Shown here one piece after another: positions 16,501 through 24,561 of a stretch of DNA of 64,000 bases. How positions within the stretch are numbered: the first letter of the stretch is position 1; each line of letters opens with the position of its first letter. A program made the position numbers and the translations under genes. The notes under the pieces are model-generated. The model saw only the letters and a list, made by a program, of their open reading frames with translations, did not search any database and was not told where the DNA came from. Origin of the DNA: Pseudomonas sp. RIT-PI-r (GTDB taxonomy: Bacteria > Pseudomonadota > Gammaproteobacteria > Pseudomonadales > Pseudomonadaceae); the NCBI RefSeq assembly GCF_001297015.1, contig NZ_LIGE01000025.1:124001-188000 (forward strand), written 5' to 3'.

Positions 16501-16884
16501 CCTGAGCGCGGAACTCTCGGCGTAGGCAAGGGCGATGATGAGGAATATTGCCTGCTCGACATCAAGGAAGCCGTCGGCGCCGCTGCACCTCGAGCCGCCC
16601 GATTTGTCCGCGAACTGTTGCCGCAGGACATGAAGCTGGAACTCGATCAGTTGAGTCAGCGCGATGCGATGCTCGCGGCCGGGTATCTGGCGCGGGTCGT
16701 CGGCGTCGCGCATGCCCGGCAAATGGATCTGGCTACTCGATCCGAGTGGATGGCGGATCTGCAAACCTGCCGAACCAAACGTCTGGATGCGCCGTCCTGG
16801 CTGTGGACCAGTGTCGTGCAACTGGTTGGCAATCACGAAAAAGGCTATCTGGAATACTGCCGGCGTTACGCGCTACAGCATTAA
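16501..16884 (+). pseudogene. DUF2252 family remnant (C-terminal fragment)
   Basis: One frame from 16501 to the TAA at 16882-16884 reads GTLGVGKGDDEEYCLLDIKEA, then LLPQDMKLELDQLSQRD, LAAGYLARVVGVAHARQMD and GNHEKGYLEYCRRYAL. These are the C-terminal third of DUF2252 proteins, which are usually around 400 residues. The upstream two-thirds are absent and a stop occurs in frame at 16468. Within the remnant, the normal segment between GTLGV and GKG (about ten residues in relatives) also appears deleted. No convincing start codon with a ribosome site exists, although a TTG at 16618 could give an 88-residue product. The remnant begins beside a half-REP-like sequence (16478-16500), a plausible deletion scar. 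Confidence 0.7.
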
Positions 16885-16889
16885 CCGCG

Positions 16890-17993
16890 TTATTGGGCGA
16901 GACCCGCCAGCGCAATCCCCAACGGCTGACCCGCACCCGACGCGGCGGCCTTCATTTCATTGCGATAACCGTGCGGGCTGGTGCCCAAGTGCTTCTGGAA
17001 GGCGCGACGCATGCGCTCCTCGCGGCCAAAACCCGCTGTTTCGGCAATGCGCTTGATCGGTTCGCTGGTGGTTTTGAGTAATCGTGTAGCGGTCTCCAGC
17101 CGCAGGTTCTCCACCGCTTGCGCCGGGGTTTCGCCAGTGGCGGCGACATAGGCGCGGGCGAAGTGACGGGGGCTCATGCCGAACTGCTCTGCCAGCCGTT
17201 CGACGCGCAAATCACCGTTCAGATTCGCCGCAATCCACCCGTGCAGCCGGGCCAGACGCACATCCGGATCGGTGCGCAGGGCTTTCGATTGAGCATTCAG
17301 CGAAGCGCTGAGCTGCGGTTGTTCGGCATCACGCCACATAAACACCGTGAAATACCGCGCCAGTGCGAGTGCCGTGTGGGCACCGAGATCCTGTTCGACC
17401 AGGCCGAGGGCCAAGTCGATGCCTGCCGTGGCGCCTCCGCATGTCCAGAGGTTGCCATCGTGCAGATAAAGCGCGTCGGTGTGGCAGTGCACAGCGGGGT
17501 AACGCGCTTGCAGTTCGGCGGCGAATTTCCAGTGCGTCACTACTTGCCGACCATCGAGCAGGCCGGCTGCGGCCAAGGCAAAGGCACCCGTACCGATTGA
17601 ACAGAGCCGACGGATATCAACGGAGCGGCGCCGCAGCCACGCGCAGGCCTCTTCGTCGGCTTCGAGGGCGGCCATGCCCGGTCCACCGGCGACGATCAGG
17701 GTGTCGATCAGCGGGACGATGTCATCGATCTGCTCCAGCGAACAGGTGGTCACGCTGATCCCGGAAATCGACATGACCTGACCGCCTCGCGGCGAGGCAA
17801 TCAGCAAGCGGTACGGTGGGCTTGCGCTGTACGGCTCACCCAACACTCGCGCAATGGCGGCGAACACTTCCAGCGGCCCGGCGGCATTGAGCAGCAGCAG
17901 ATCATCAAAGGCCAAAACCACCACGGTGCGTGTGTCCGCTGTGGCAGCAAAGGAGGGGTGTTTGGCATGGAGCGACACGGCGGGCCTCGACAT
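16890..17993 (-). CDS. GlxA-family AraC-type transcriptional regulator (DJ-1/PfpI domain + HTH)
   Basis: A 367-residue regulator. Residues about 20-190 form a DJ-1/PfpI-like sensor domain (VVVLAFDDLLLLNAAGPLEVF, IVAGGPGM, then GTGAFALAAAGLLDGR where the catalytic Cys of hydrolase relatives is replaced by Gly). The last ~105 residues hold two AraC helix-turn-helix motifs (LRVERLAEQFGMSPRHFARAY and IAETAGFGREERMRRAFQKHLG). ATG 17993 was preferred; a TTG at 18026 would extend it into the divergent gene. It is divergent from the sulfonate-type binding protein gene at 18026, so it probably controls that module, as AraC-type neighbours often do. The effector is unknown. Confidence 0.85.
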   Translation of the reverse strand: MSRPAVSLHAKHPSFAATADTRTVVVLAFDDLLLLNAAGPLEVFAAIARVLGEPYSASPPYRLLIASPRGGQVMSISGISVTTCSLEQIDDIVPLIDTLIVAGGPGMAALEADEEACAWLRRRSVDIRRLCSIGTGAFALAAAGLLDGRQVVTHWKFAAELQARYPAVHCHTDALYLHDGNLWTCGGATAGIDLALGLVEQDLGAHTALALARYFTVFMWRDAEQPQLSASLNAQSKALRTDPDVRLARLHGWIAANLNGDLRVERLAEQFGMSPRHFARAYVAATGETPAQAVENLRLETATRLLKTTSEPIKRIAETAGFGREERMRRAFQKHLGTSPHGYRNEMKAAASGAGQPLGIALAGLAQ

Positions 17994-18025
17994 ACTGAAA
18001 TCACTGCACAAATGAGCCTCCGACA

Positions 18026-19009
18026 ATGCCGGTAAAACTTCCTGCTGCCAAGCGTCTGCTGGCGCTCCCCCTAAAAGCGCTGCTGTGCAGCGTTGCCTTG
18101 TTGTTCAGCCAAGCGCCGTTCGCCGTTGCCGAACCGTTGAAGGTCGGCGACCAAAGCGGCCTGACTCAAGCCTTGCTCCACGCCGCCGGCGAAGATCAAA
18201 ACCTTGGCTATGCGCTGTCCTGGCACCCGTTTCTGGCAGGCACCACCATGCTTGAGGCGCTGAGCGCCGGTGCTATCGATGCCGGTGTGGTGGGCAACGC
18301 GCCGCCGGTGTTCGCTCAGGCGGGTGGCTTTGATGTGCGCATCATTGGCGTCGCAAGCGGTGCGCAAAACAACAATGCACTGCTGGTACCGGAAGGTTCG
18401 GCAGCCAAGCAGGTTTCCGACTTGAAAGGCCAGCGCATCGCCGTGGCCAAGGGCAGCAGCGGGCATTATTTGTTGCTAGCGGCGCTGCAACAAGCGGGGC
18501 TCACCCCACGGGAAGTGAACATCGCCTATGTCAGCCCGGTGGATGCGCAAAATGCCTTTGCCAGTGGCAAGCTCGATGGCTGGGCGGTCTGGTATCCGTT
18601 CGTTGGTCAGGCCACCTCACGTGGGGCGCGGGTTTTACTGGATGGCAGCGCATGGCCGGAAACCGGGCTGAATTTTACCGTCGCCAGCCTCAAGGCACTG
18701 GACGATCCGCAACGGGCAGCATCGTTAGGCGATCTGCTCGCCAGACTGGCCCGAGCCCAAGCGTGGGCCACCGCGAACCCGCAGGCCTGGGCCGAGGTGT
18801 TCGCGCAAACCACTCGACTCCCGGTTGCCCTGGTGCAAGAGATGCTCGCCAAACAGGCGCTGCGTTACGTGCCGATCGAACCTTCGGTCATCGCCTCCCA
18901 GCAGCATCTGGCCGACCTGTTTGCCAGCGAACACCTGATTCCGCGACCGTTGAAAGTCGAGCAGATCTTCGACGACCGCTTCAACCCGTTACTGCCGCAA
19001 AACCCATAA
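18026..19009 (+). CDS. Sulfonate/nitrate/taurine-type ABC periplasmic binding protein (SsuA-like)
   Basis: A 327-residue protein with a Sec signal peptide (hydrophobic LLALPLKALLCSVALLF, cleavage near AVA-EP). The mature part shows the SsuA/TauA pattern: an opening strand PLKVGDQSG, the switch segment FLAGTTMLEALSAGAIDAGVVGNAPP, DLKGQRIAVAKGSSGHYLLLAAL, and the hinge LDGWAVWYPF. These proteins bind sulfonates, sulfate esters or similar anions and hand them to an inner-membrane ABC importer. No permease or ATPase gene accompanies it here, so it would have to use a transporter encoded elsewhere. It is followed by an arylsulfotransferase-like gene and a TonB receptor on the same strand, supporting a sulfur-scavenging role. 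Confidence 0.85.
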   Translation: MPVKLPAAKRLLALPLKALLCSVALLFSQAPFAVAEPLKVGDQSGLTQALLHAAGEDQNLGYALSWHPFLAGTTMLEALSAGAIDAGVVGNAPPVFAQAGGFDVRIIGVASGAQNNNALLVPEGSAAKQVSDLKGQRIAVAKGSSGHYLLLAALQQAGLTPREVNIAYVSPVDAQNAFASGKLDGWAVWYPFVGQATSRGARVLLDGSAWPETGLNFTVASLKALDDPQRAASLGDLLARLARAQAWATANPQAWAEVFAQTTRLPVALVQEMLAKQALRYVPIEPSVIASQQHLADLFASEHLIPRPLKVEQIFDDRFNPLLPQNP

Positions 19010-19070
19010 CCCATTCAGTTCACCTTGCCGCGTTGCTCGCGGCGCGGATTCATACGCCTGGAGAAAAGTG

Positions 19071-20189
19071 ATGCCTGCTCTCGAAACCACCACCCTCAAA
19101 CGCCGCAAGACCGGGCTGATCGCAGTCGATCCTGCGCGCAGCGCTGGCGGCTACACGCTGTTCGCCCCGCAAACCGCAGACGGCAACGTGTTCCTTATCG
19201 ACCTCGATGGCGAAGTCGTCCACCGCTGGAAACTGCCGCAGCGCCCCGGCCGCGACGCGGTGATCCTGCGCAACGGCAACCTCGGCTACAACGGCAACCA
19301 TCCGCATTCACCCGACCTGTTTCCGGGCTGGTCGGTGTGGCACGGCGGCGCGTTCAGCGAAGTGACGCCGGACGGCGAAGTGGTTTGGGAACACACGGAT
19401 CTGCTGCATCACCACGATGCGCAATGGCTGGACAACGGCCATCTGCTCTACACCACGGCCGAGCCGTTGAGTGCTGAACTGGCCCGTCGGGTGGTCGGTG
19501 GGATTCCCGGCAGTGAGGCGCCGGGCGGGGTGATCTATGCCGATGTGGTCAAGGAAGTCGATCGTCAGGGCAATGTGGTTTGGGAATGGCGCAGCTGGGA
19601 GCATCTGCAACCGGAAGACTATCCGCTGCACGAGGCCTTCGAACGTCACCACTGGCCGATGACCAACGCAGTGACGCCGGGCCGCGACGGCAAGGTGATT
19701 CTCAGCCTGCGCAGCGTCTCTTCGGTGATTGCCATCCAACGTGGCAGCGGCGAAGTGCTGTGGCGTTTGGGTCACGATCTGGTGGCACAGCAGCATTGCC
19801 CGAGTGAACTGGAAAACGGCAACGTGCTGGTGTTCGACAACGGCATCTTCCGCCCGCACGTGAGCATGCCGCACTCGCGCATTCTCGAAATCAACCCGGC
19901 GACGCAACAGATCGAATGGCAATACGCCGATACGCCCGGCTACGCGTTTTTCACGCCGTTCATGGGCGGCGCGCAGCGTTTGCACAACGGCAATACGCTG
20001 GTGACCGAGGCCAACTTTGGCCGCTTGTTCGAAGTCAGCCCGGCGGGAGAAGTTGTCTGGGAATACGTCAATCCGCACTTCGCCAGCTACCCCGATGCCG
20101 CCTCCCGCCGTTATCTGCCGGGGGAAAACAACGCGATCTTCCGTGCCCATCGTTATCAGCGCGCCGACCTGCCTTGGCTGCGTGACTGA
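19071..20189 (+). CDS. Arylsulfotransferase-family (ASST) beta-propeller protein
   Basis: A 372-residue protein with repeated beta-propeller blades of the form G-x-V-V-W-E-(W/H/Y), each preceded by NGN-x-L (RNGNLGYNGN, LDNGHLLYTT, HNGNTLVTEANFG). This is the pattern of the arylsulfotransferase family, which moves sulfuryl groups between phenolic esters. Conserved histidines occur in HHHDAQWLDNGH, HHWPMTNAV and PHVSMPHSRI; I cannot say which one is catalytic. There is no signal peptide, unlike the classical periplasmic ASST, so the protein is predicted to be cytoplasmic. ATG 19071 is favoured by GGAGA seven bases upstream; a GTG precedes it directly. It sits between a sulfonate-type binding protein and a TonB receptor. 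Confidence 0.78.
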   Translation: MPALETTTLKRRKTGLIAVDPARSAGGYTLFAPQTADGNVFLIDLDGEVVHRWKLPQRPGRDAVILRNGNLGYNGNHPHSPDLFPGWSVWHGGAFSEVTPDGEVVWEHTDLLHHHDAQWLDNGHLLYTTAEPLSAELARRVVGGIPGSEAPGGVIYADVVKEVDRQGNVVWEWRSWEHLQPEDYPLHEAFERHHWPMTNAVTPGRDGKVILSLRSVSSVIAIQRGSGEVLWRLGHDLVAQQHCPSELENGNVLVFDNGIFRPHVSMPHSRILEINPATQQIEWQYADTPGYAFFTPFMGGAQRLHNGNTLVTEANFGRLFEVSPAGEVVWEYVNPHFASYPDAASRRYLPGENNAIFRAHRYQRADLPWLRD

Positions 20190-20293
20190 GCACGCCCGAA
20201 CCTCCACCGCAACGATCACGCTCACGCAGGCCACGCGCAGCGAAGTATCGACTCCTCTCGAAGAGCGGCTTCAGGCCGCTCCAGGAATCACCG

Positions 20294-22591
20294 ATGAAAC
20301 TTCTTTATTCGCGCACCGTTAGCGCTGGCGCCCGGGGTTTGTGCTCGTTAATGCCTTTCCCCCCGGCACCCGCCAGTGATCTGCCCAACAACAATGATGT
20401 GCTGCAAACCGTCACCGTCGAATCCCGGCGCCGCAGCGAAGACGCGCAGCAAGTGCCCACGGCGATGAGCGTGCTTGGCGCGCAAACCCTCGAGGAACAA
20501 CGCCTGTATCGCCTGCAGGATTTGCAGCAGGCGATGCCCGGCGTCAACGTCGCGTGCATGCACGCCCGGCAATCGCGCCTGTCGATTCGCGGCTGGGGTA
20601 ACAATCCGGCGAGCGATGGCCTGGAAGGCAGCGCCGGGATTTATCTGGACAACGTTTACCTCGGGCGCCCCGGCATGGCGGTGTTCGACCTGCTCGACGT
20701 CGAGCAGATCGAACTGCTGCGCGGCCCGCAAGGCACGTTGTTTGGCAAGAACACCACGGCAGGCGTGCTGAACATCACCACGCGCCGGCCGTCATCGACG
20801 CCGCAAGGCAGCTTCGCCAGTTCGGTGGGCGAGGACGGTTATTCGCAGAATCAGGCAAGTTTTTCCGGCCCGCTCAACGACACGCTCAGCGGTCGCATCG
20901 CCGCCTACAAAACCCACGAAAACGGCTACGTGAAAAACGAATTCGACGGCCACACCCTCGGTGGCGGCGTGCGTCAGGGCGTGCGCGGCCAACTGCTGTT
21001 TCAACCCAATGACGATTTCAATCTGCGCTGGCTCGCCGATTATCATGAAGAGGATTCCAGCGCTGGCACGCGCTCGTTGTTCAGCACCGGGCCGACCATC
21101 AACGGCTTCAACCGTTATGAGCAACGCGCCGCCGCGGTCGGGGCGACGCTGGTAGACGGGCGTCGGGTCAATCTGGACGCCGATCAGAACGTCACGGTGT
21201 TCCAGGGCGGCACGTCACTGGAGGCGAACTGGAATCTGCGCAACGATTACACACTGACCTCGATCAGCGCTTATCGCTGGTGGGATTTCACCCCGCGCAA
21301 CGACGATGAGTTGAACGTTGATGTGATGCACAACGTCGGGCAATCAGCGCGGGACAAACAATACTCCCAAGAGATCAGGCTGGCCTCGCCGGTTGGCGAA
21401 CACTTCGATTACGTGCTCGGCGCTTATTACTTCCGCCAGGAAATGAGCAACAAGGTCTTCACCGATTACGGCCCGCTCGCGGACACCTGGAACGGCACCC
21501 CGCAAGGCGCGCTGAACAACGTCACCAGCGTCGGCCACGGCGATGTCGACACCGACAGTTTCGCCACGTTTGCCCAAGGCACTTGGCACCTGACCCCGGT
21601 TTTGGATTTCAGCCTCGGTGTGCGCGGCACTTATGAACGCAAACTGGCGCAGGTCACGCGCAACGCTCCGGTCGGAGGAGCCGGGGTCAGCGGCGCAGCA
21701 GCGGCTGCCAGGGCAGGGCGGAGCGGTACTTACGATTCCGGGGATCTGAGCCTTTATAGCTTCAGCCCTTCGGCGCTGGCGAGTCTCGCCTGGCATGTCA
21801 GCGATGAGGTGCTGGCGTATGCCTCGTTGTCCCACGGCGAGAAATCCGGCGGGGTCAATCTCAGTGTGGCGAGCGCGCCAGTCGCCGGGGCTGATTCGCT
21901 GTTGATCGGCAGCGAGCGGGCCAATGACGCCGAACTCGGCATAAAAACCACGCTGCTCGATCAGCGTCTGTTGCTCAATGCCAACCTGTTCTGGACCGTG
22001 GTGCACGGCTATCAGACCAACGCTTATGACGACGTCAATCTCACCAGTTACCTGACCAACGCCGGCACCGTGCGCAGCCGCGGTCTGGAACTGGACAGCA
22101 GTTGGCGGCCAATCTCGGGGCTGACGATCAACGTCAATGGCTCGTTCAACGACGTGCGCTATCTGTCTTACGACGAGGCGCCGTGCCCGGCGGAAGTCGC
22201 CTTGCGCCCAGGCGCGCCGGCCGCTTGCGATTTGAGTGGGCACGCGGTGGTCGGTGCGTCGAAATGGATCTTCAACAGCAATGCCAGTTATCAATGGAAC
22301 CTGCAAAATGGCCTGCAGCCCTACGTCAATGGCAGTTACGCGTGGCGTTCCCATGCGGTCGGCACCGTCGATGATTCCCGCGAGGCGCAGTTGCCGGGTT
22401 ATGGTCTGGTCAACCTGTCCGGCGGGGTGCGCGGCGATTGGGGCAAAGGCCAGTGGGACGTGTCGCTGTGGTTGAAAAACGCCTTCGACAAGACCTATTA
22501 CACCACGCTGTGGAATTCACCCAACGGCGCTTACACCGGGGTGTTGGGCACCCCGCGCACAGTGGGCATGACGGCGCGATATGACTTTTGA
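20294..22591 (+). CDS. TonB-dependent outer-membrane receptor
   Basis: A 765-residue TonB-dependent receptor. The plug domain (about 40-160) carries SRRRSEDAQQVPTAMSVL, RLQDLQQAMPGVNV and the conserved VEQIELLRGPQGTLFGKNTTAGVLNI. The barrel follows and ends in an aromatic residue (TVGMTARYDF), as outer-membrane insertion requires. The subfamily resembles receptors for small organic ligands rather than classical siderophore receptors, and no N-terminal signalling domain is present. The gene context (sulfonate-type binding protein, ASST) suggests uptake of sulfate esters or sulfonates, as for SftP-type receptors. The start is fixed by AGGA before ATG 20294, yet the leader is poor as a signal peptide: the expected Leu/Ala core is readable in another frame (see findings). 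Confidence 0.85.
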   Translation: MKLLYSRTVSAGARGLCSLMPFPPAPASDLPNNNDVLQTVTVESRRRSEDAQQVPTAMSVLGAQTLEEQRLYRLQDLQQAMPGVNVACMHARQSRLSIRGWGNNPASDGLEGSAGIYLDNVYLGRPGMAVFDLLDVEQIELLRGPQGTLFGKNTTAGVLNITTRRPSSTPQGSFASSVGEDGYSQNQASFSGPLNDTLSGRIAAYKTHENGYVKNEFDGHTLGGGVRQGVRGQLLFQPNDDFNLRWLADYHEEDSSAGTRSLFSTGPTINGFNRYEQRAAAVGATLVDGRRVNLDADQNVTVFQGGTSLEANWNLRNDYTLTSISAYRWWDFTPRNDDELNVDVMHNVGQSARDKQYSQEIRLASPVGEHFDYVLGAYYFRQEMSNKVFTDYGPLADTWNGTPQGALNNVTSVGHGDVDTDSFATFAQGTWHLTPVLDFSLGVRGTYERKLAQVTRNAPVGGAGVSGAAAAARAGRSGTYDSGDLSLYSFSPSALASLAWHVSDEVLAYASLSHGEKSGGVNLSVASAPVAGADSLLIGSERANDAELGIKTTLLDQRLLLNANLFWTVVHGYQTNAYDDVNLTSYLTNAGTVRSRGLELDSSWRPISGLTINVNGSFNDVRYLSYDEAPCPAEVALRPGAPAACDLSGHAVVGASKWIFNSNASYQWNLQNGLQPYVNGSYAWRSHAVGTVDDSREAQLPGYGLVNLSGGVRGDWGKGQWDVSLWLKNAFDKTYYTTLWNSPNGAYTGVLGTPRTVGMTARYDF

Positions 22592-22616
22592 CCGGAGCAA
22601 CTGCGGGTTGCCTGCG

Positions 22617-22666
22617 TGAAATTATTTCTGTAGATTTTCATGAAATTATAAAAAGATAATTTCATG
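22617..22666. promoter_or_regulatory. Palindromic operator candidate for the polyamine-type cluster
   Basis: CATGAAATTAT (22639-22649) and ATAATTTCATG (22656-22666) are perfect 11-bp inverted arms around a six-base A-rich spacer. A third copy of TGAAATTAT lies at 22617-22625 in direct orientation, 24 bases before the left arm's copy. The right arm reaches the ribosome-binding region of the oxidase gene. This is the layout of a repressor site, and the XRE-cupin regulator encoded two genes downstream is the obvious candidate ligand. Confidence 0.6.
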
Positions 22667-22675
22667 AGGTCGCGA

Positions 22676-23965
22676 ATGTTTCAGCAGTCCAGCCAGCACG
22701 TCGACAGTTATTACGCTCACAGTTGCGCCGATATTCTGCGCGATCGGCCGGTTCTGGAGGGCGAGCAGAACGCCGATATGGTGATTATCGGCGCCGGTTT
22801 CAGCGGGCTGCACACGGCGCTGCGACTGGCGCTGGCCGGTAAGCGCGTGATCGTGCTCGAGGCCAGCCGTGTGGCGTGGGCGGCCTCGGGGCGTAACGGT
22901 GGACAGGCGATTCTCGGCTGGTCGTGCGACATGCCGCCGCTGGAAGCTGCGCTCGGCCATGAACGCGCCAAGCGTTTGTGGGACGGCATGCGCTGGGCGT
23001 CTGAAGAACTGCGCGAGTTGCCGGGTCGGCATGGCTTCGATTGCGACTATCGGCCAGGGCACTTGTGGACGTCAGTGATGCCGCGTCGGGTCAGTCTGCT
23101 GACCGAATGGCAACGCGAGGCCAGCCACAAATGGGGCCACGATGACTTGCAGTTCATCCCCCGCGAACAATTGTCCGAATGGGTCGCCAGCGATCGCTAT
23201 CAGGCCGGGTTGTACGACCCGCACGGTGCGCACCTCAATCCGCTGAAACTTGCATTGGGCCTCGCTGCCGCCATCGAACAGGCCGGCGGGCGCATCTACG
23301 AACAAAGCAAAGCCTTGAGTTATTCGCGGGAGGGTGCTGGCTTCCGGGTCGTCACTGAACGCGGTTCCGTCCGTGCCGATGTGCTGGTGCTGGCCTGCAA
23401 CGCTTACCTCGATGAACTCGACCCGCAACTGTCTGGCTGCATCTTGCCAGTCGGTACTTACCAAGTCGCCACGGCGCCACTGACGCCGGAGCAGGCCACC
23501 GCGCTGCTGCCGAGCAACGTCTGTGTCACCGACAACCAATTCGTTCTCGATTACTTCCGCCGCACACCGGACAACCGCTTGTTGTTCGGCGGCGGCTGCA
23601 CCTATCTGGGCGGCATGCCCAAGGATATCGCCGCGGCAACCCGGCCGTTTCTTCAGCGCGTATTCCCGCAGATCAAAGGCGTCGAGGTGGAATTCGCCTG
23701 GGGCGGGCACATCGATCTGACTCTTAAACGCACGCCAGATGTCGGTTGCGAGGGTAACCGTTACTGGCTGCAAGGTTATTCCGGTCATGGCGTGTTGCCG
23801 ACGCTGGCCGCTGCGCGTGCAGTGTCCGACGCGATTCTCGGCAACGCAGATGAATTGGCCTTGTATCAGGGCCTGAGCAATGGTCGTTTCCCCGGCGGCA
23901 AACATTTCGCAGCACCGCTGGAGGCGATCGGCAAAGCCTGGTATCGCCTGCGTGACAGCATTTGA
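22676..23965 (+). CDS. FAD-dependent gamma-glutamylputrescine oxidase-like protein (PuuB/OrdL family)
   Basis: A 429-residue DAO-family flavoprotein. The dinucleotide-binding motif VIIGAGFSGLHTALRLA lies near residue 40, followed by SGRNGGQAILGW, a motif typical of the OrdL/PuuB subgroup, and a C-terminal FAD-contact segment YWLQGYSGHGVLPTLAAARAV. PuuB oxidises gamma-glutamylputrescine to the aldehyde with release of ammonia and hydrogen peroxide. ATG 22676 was chosen over ATG 22664 because GAGG sits six bases before it. The neighbours support the role: a PuuR-like regulator gene starts 26 bases downstream and a PuuA-like ligase follows. The exact polyamine or amine substrate cannot be decided from sequence. 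Confidence 0.85.
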   Translation: MFQQSSQHVDSYYAHSCADILRDRPVLEGEQNADMVIIGAGFSGLHTALRLALAGKRVIVLEASRVAWAASGRNGGQAILGWSCDMPPLEAALGHERAKRLWDGMRWASEELRELPGRHGFDCDYRPGHLWTSVMPRRVSLLTEWQREASHKWGHDDLQFIPREQLSEWVASDRYQAGLYDPHGAHLNPLKLALGLAAAIEQAGGRIYEQSKALSYSREGAGFRVVTERGSVRADVLVLACNAYLDELDPQLSGCILPVGTYQVATAPLTPEQATALLPSNVCVTDNQFVLDYFRRTPDNRLLFGGGCTYLGGMPKDIAAATRPFLQRVFPQIKGVEVEFAWGGHIDLTLKRTPDVGCEGNRYWLQGYSGHGVLPTLAAARAVSDAILGNADELALYQGLSNGRFPGGKHFAAPLEAIGKAWYRLRDSI

Positions 23966-23990
23966 AGAGGCCATTTCTGGATACCCGACG

Positions 23991-24548
23991 ATGAACAAGC
24001 AAGAAGAAATCGCCGCGCTGGCGATCCTCATCCACGACCTGCGCAAGCACAAGAAGTGGACCCTGAAAGAACTGGCCGACAAGATCGGTCGTTCGGTGGG
24101 CTTCCTCTCGCAGGTCGAGCGCGGCTTGTCGCGGCCCACCGTCGCCGATCTGACCGCGATCAGCGAAACCTTCGGCGTGCCAACCACCTATTTCTATAGT
24201 TTGCCCAAACCTAAAGAGCTGCCGTGGATCACCCGCCCGGACGAGCGCCGCACGCTGTATTACGCCAACGGCATCACCGACATTCTGGTGTCGCCGCAGA
24301 TCCGCGCCTCGTTCTCCATGCTCGAAAGTCATCTGGAAGCCGGTGCGAGCAGCGGCGAGCGTCATCTGACCGACAGCTCGGAGCAGGGCGGTTACGTCCT
24401 CGAAGGCGAACTGACGCTGTGGCTGGGCGACGACGAAGACCCGGTCACCCTGAAGGCCGGCGACAGTTTCCAGTTCGACAGCCATACCCGCTGCCGCTAC
24501 GGCAACCTCACCGAGCAGCTCACCCGAGTGCTCTGGGTCTACACCTGA
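23991..24548 (+). CDS. XRE-family regulator with C-terminal cupin (PuuR/PauR-like)
   Basis: A 185-residue protein. Residues about 8-65 are a helix-turn-helix of the XRE type (LRKHKKWTLKELADKIGRSVGFLSQVERGLSRPTV, shown here in parts: recognition helix near GFLSQVERG). Residues about 105-185 form a small cupin (GERHLTDSSEQGGYVLEGELTLWLGDD, then DSFQFDSHTRCRYGN). This domain pair is that of PuuR and PauR, which repress polyamine catabolism until a polyamine binds the cupin. It is placed between the oxidase and the ligase on the same strand, with a strong palindrome in front of the oxidase. ATG 23991 is the only start compatible with the HTH; coding further upstream would run into the oxidase gene. 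Confidence 0.85.
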   Translation: MNKQEEIAALAILIHDLRKHKKWTLKELADKIGRSVGFLSQVERGLSRPTVADLTAISETFGVPTTYFYSLPKPKELPWITRPDERRTLYYANGITDILVSPQIRASFSMLESHLEAGASSGERHLTDSSEQGGYVLEGELTLWLGDDEDPVTLKAGDSFQFDSHTRCRYGNLTEQLTRVLWVYT

Positions 24549-24561
24549 GAATAATAAAAGG

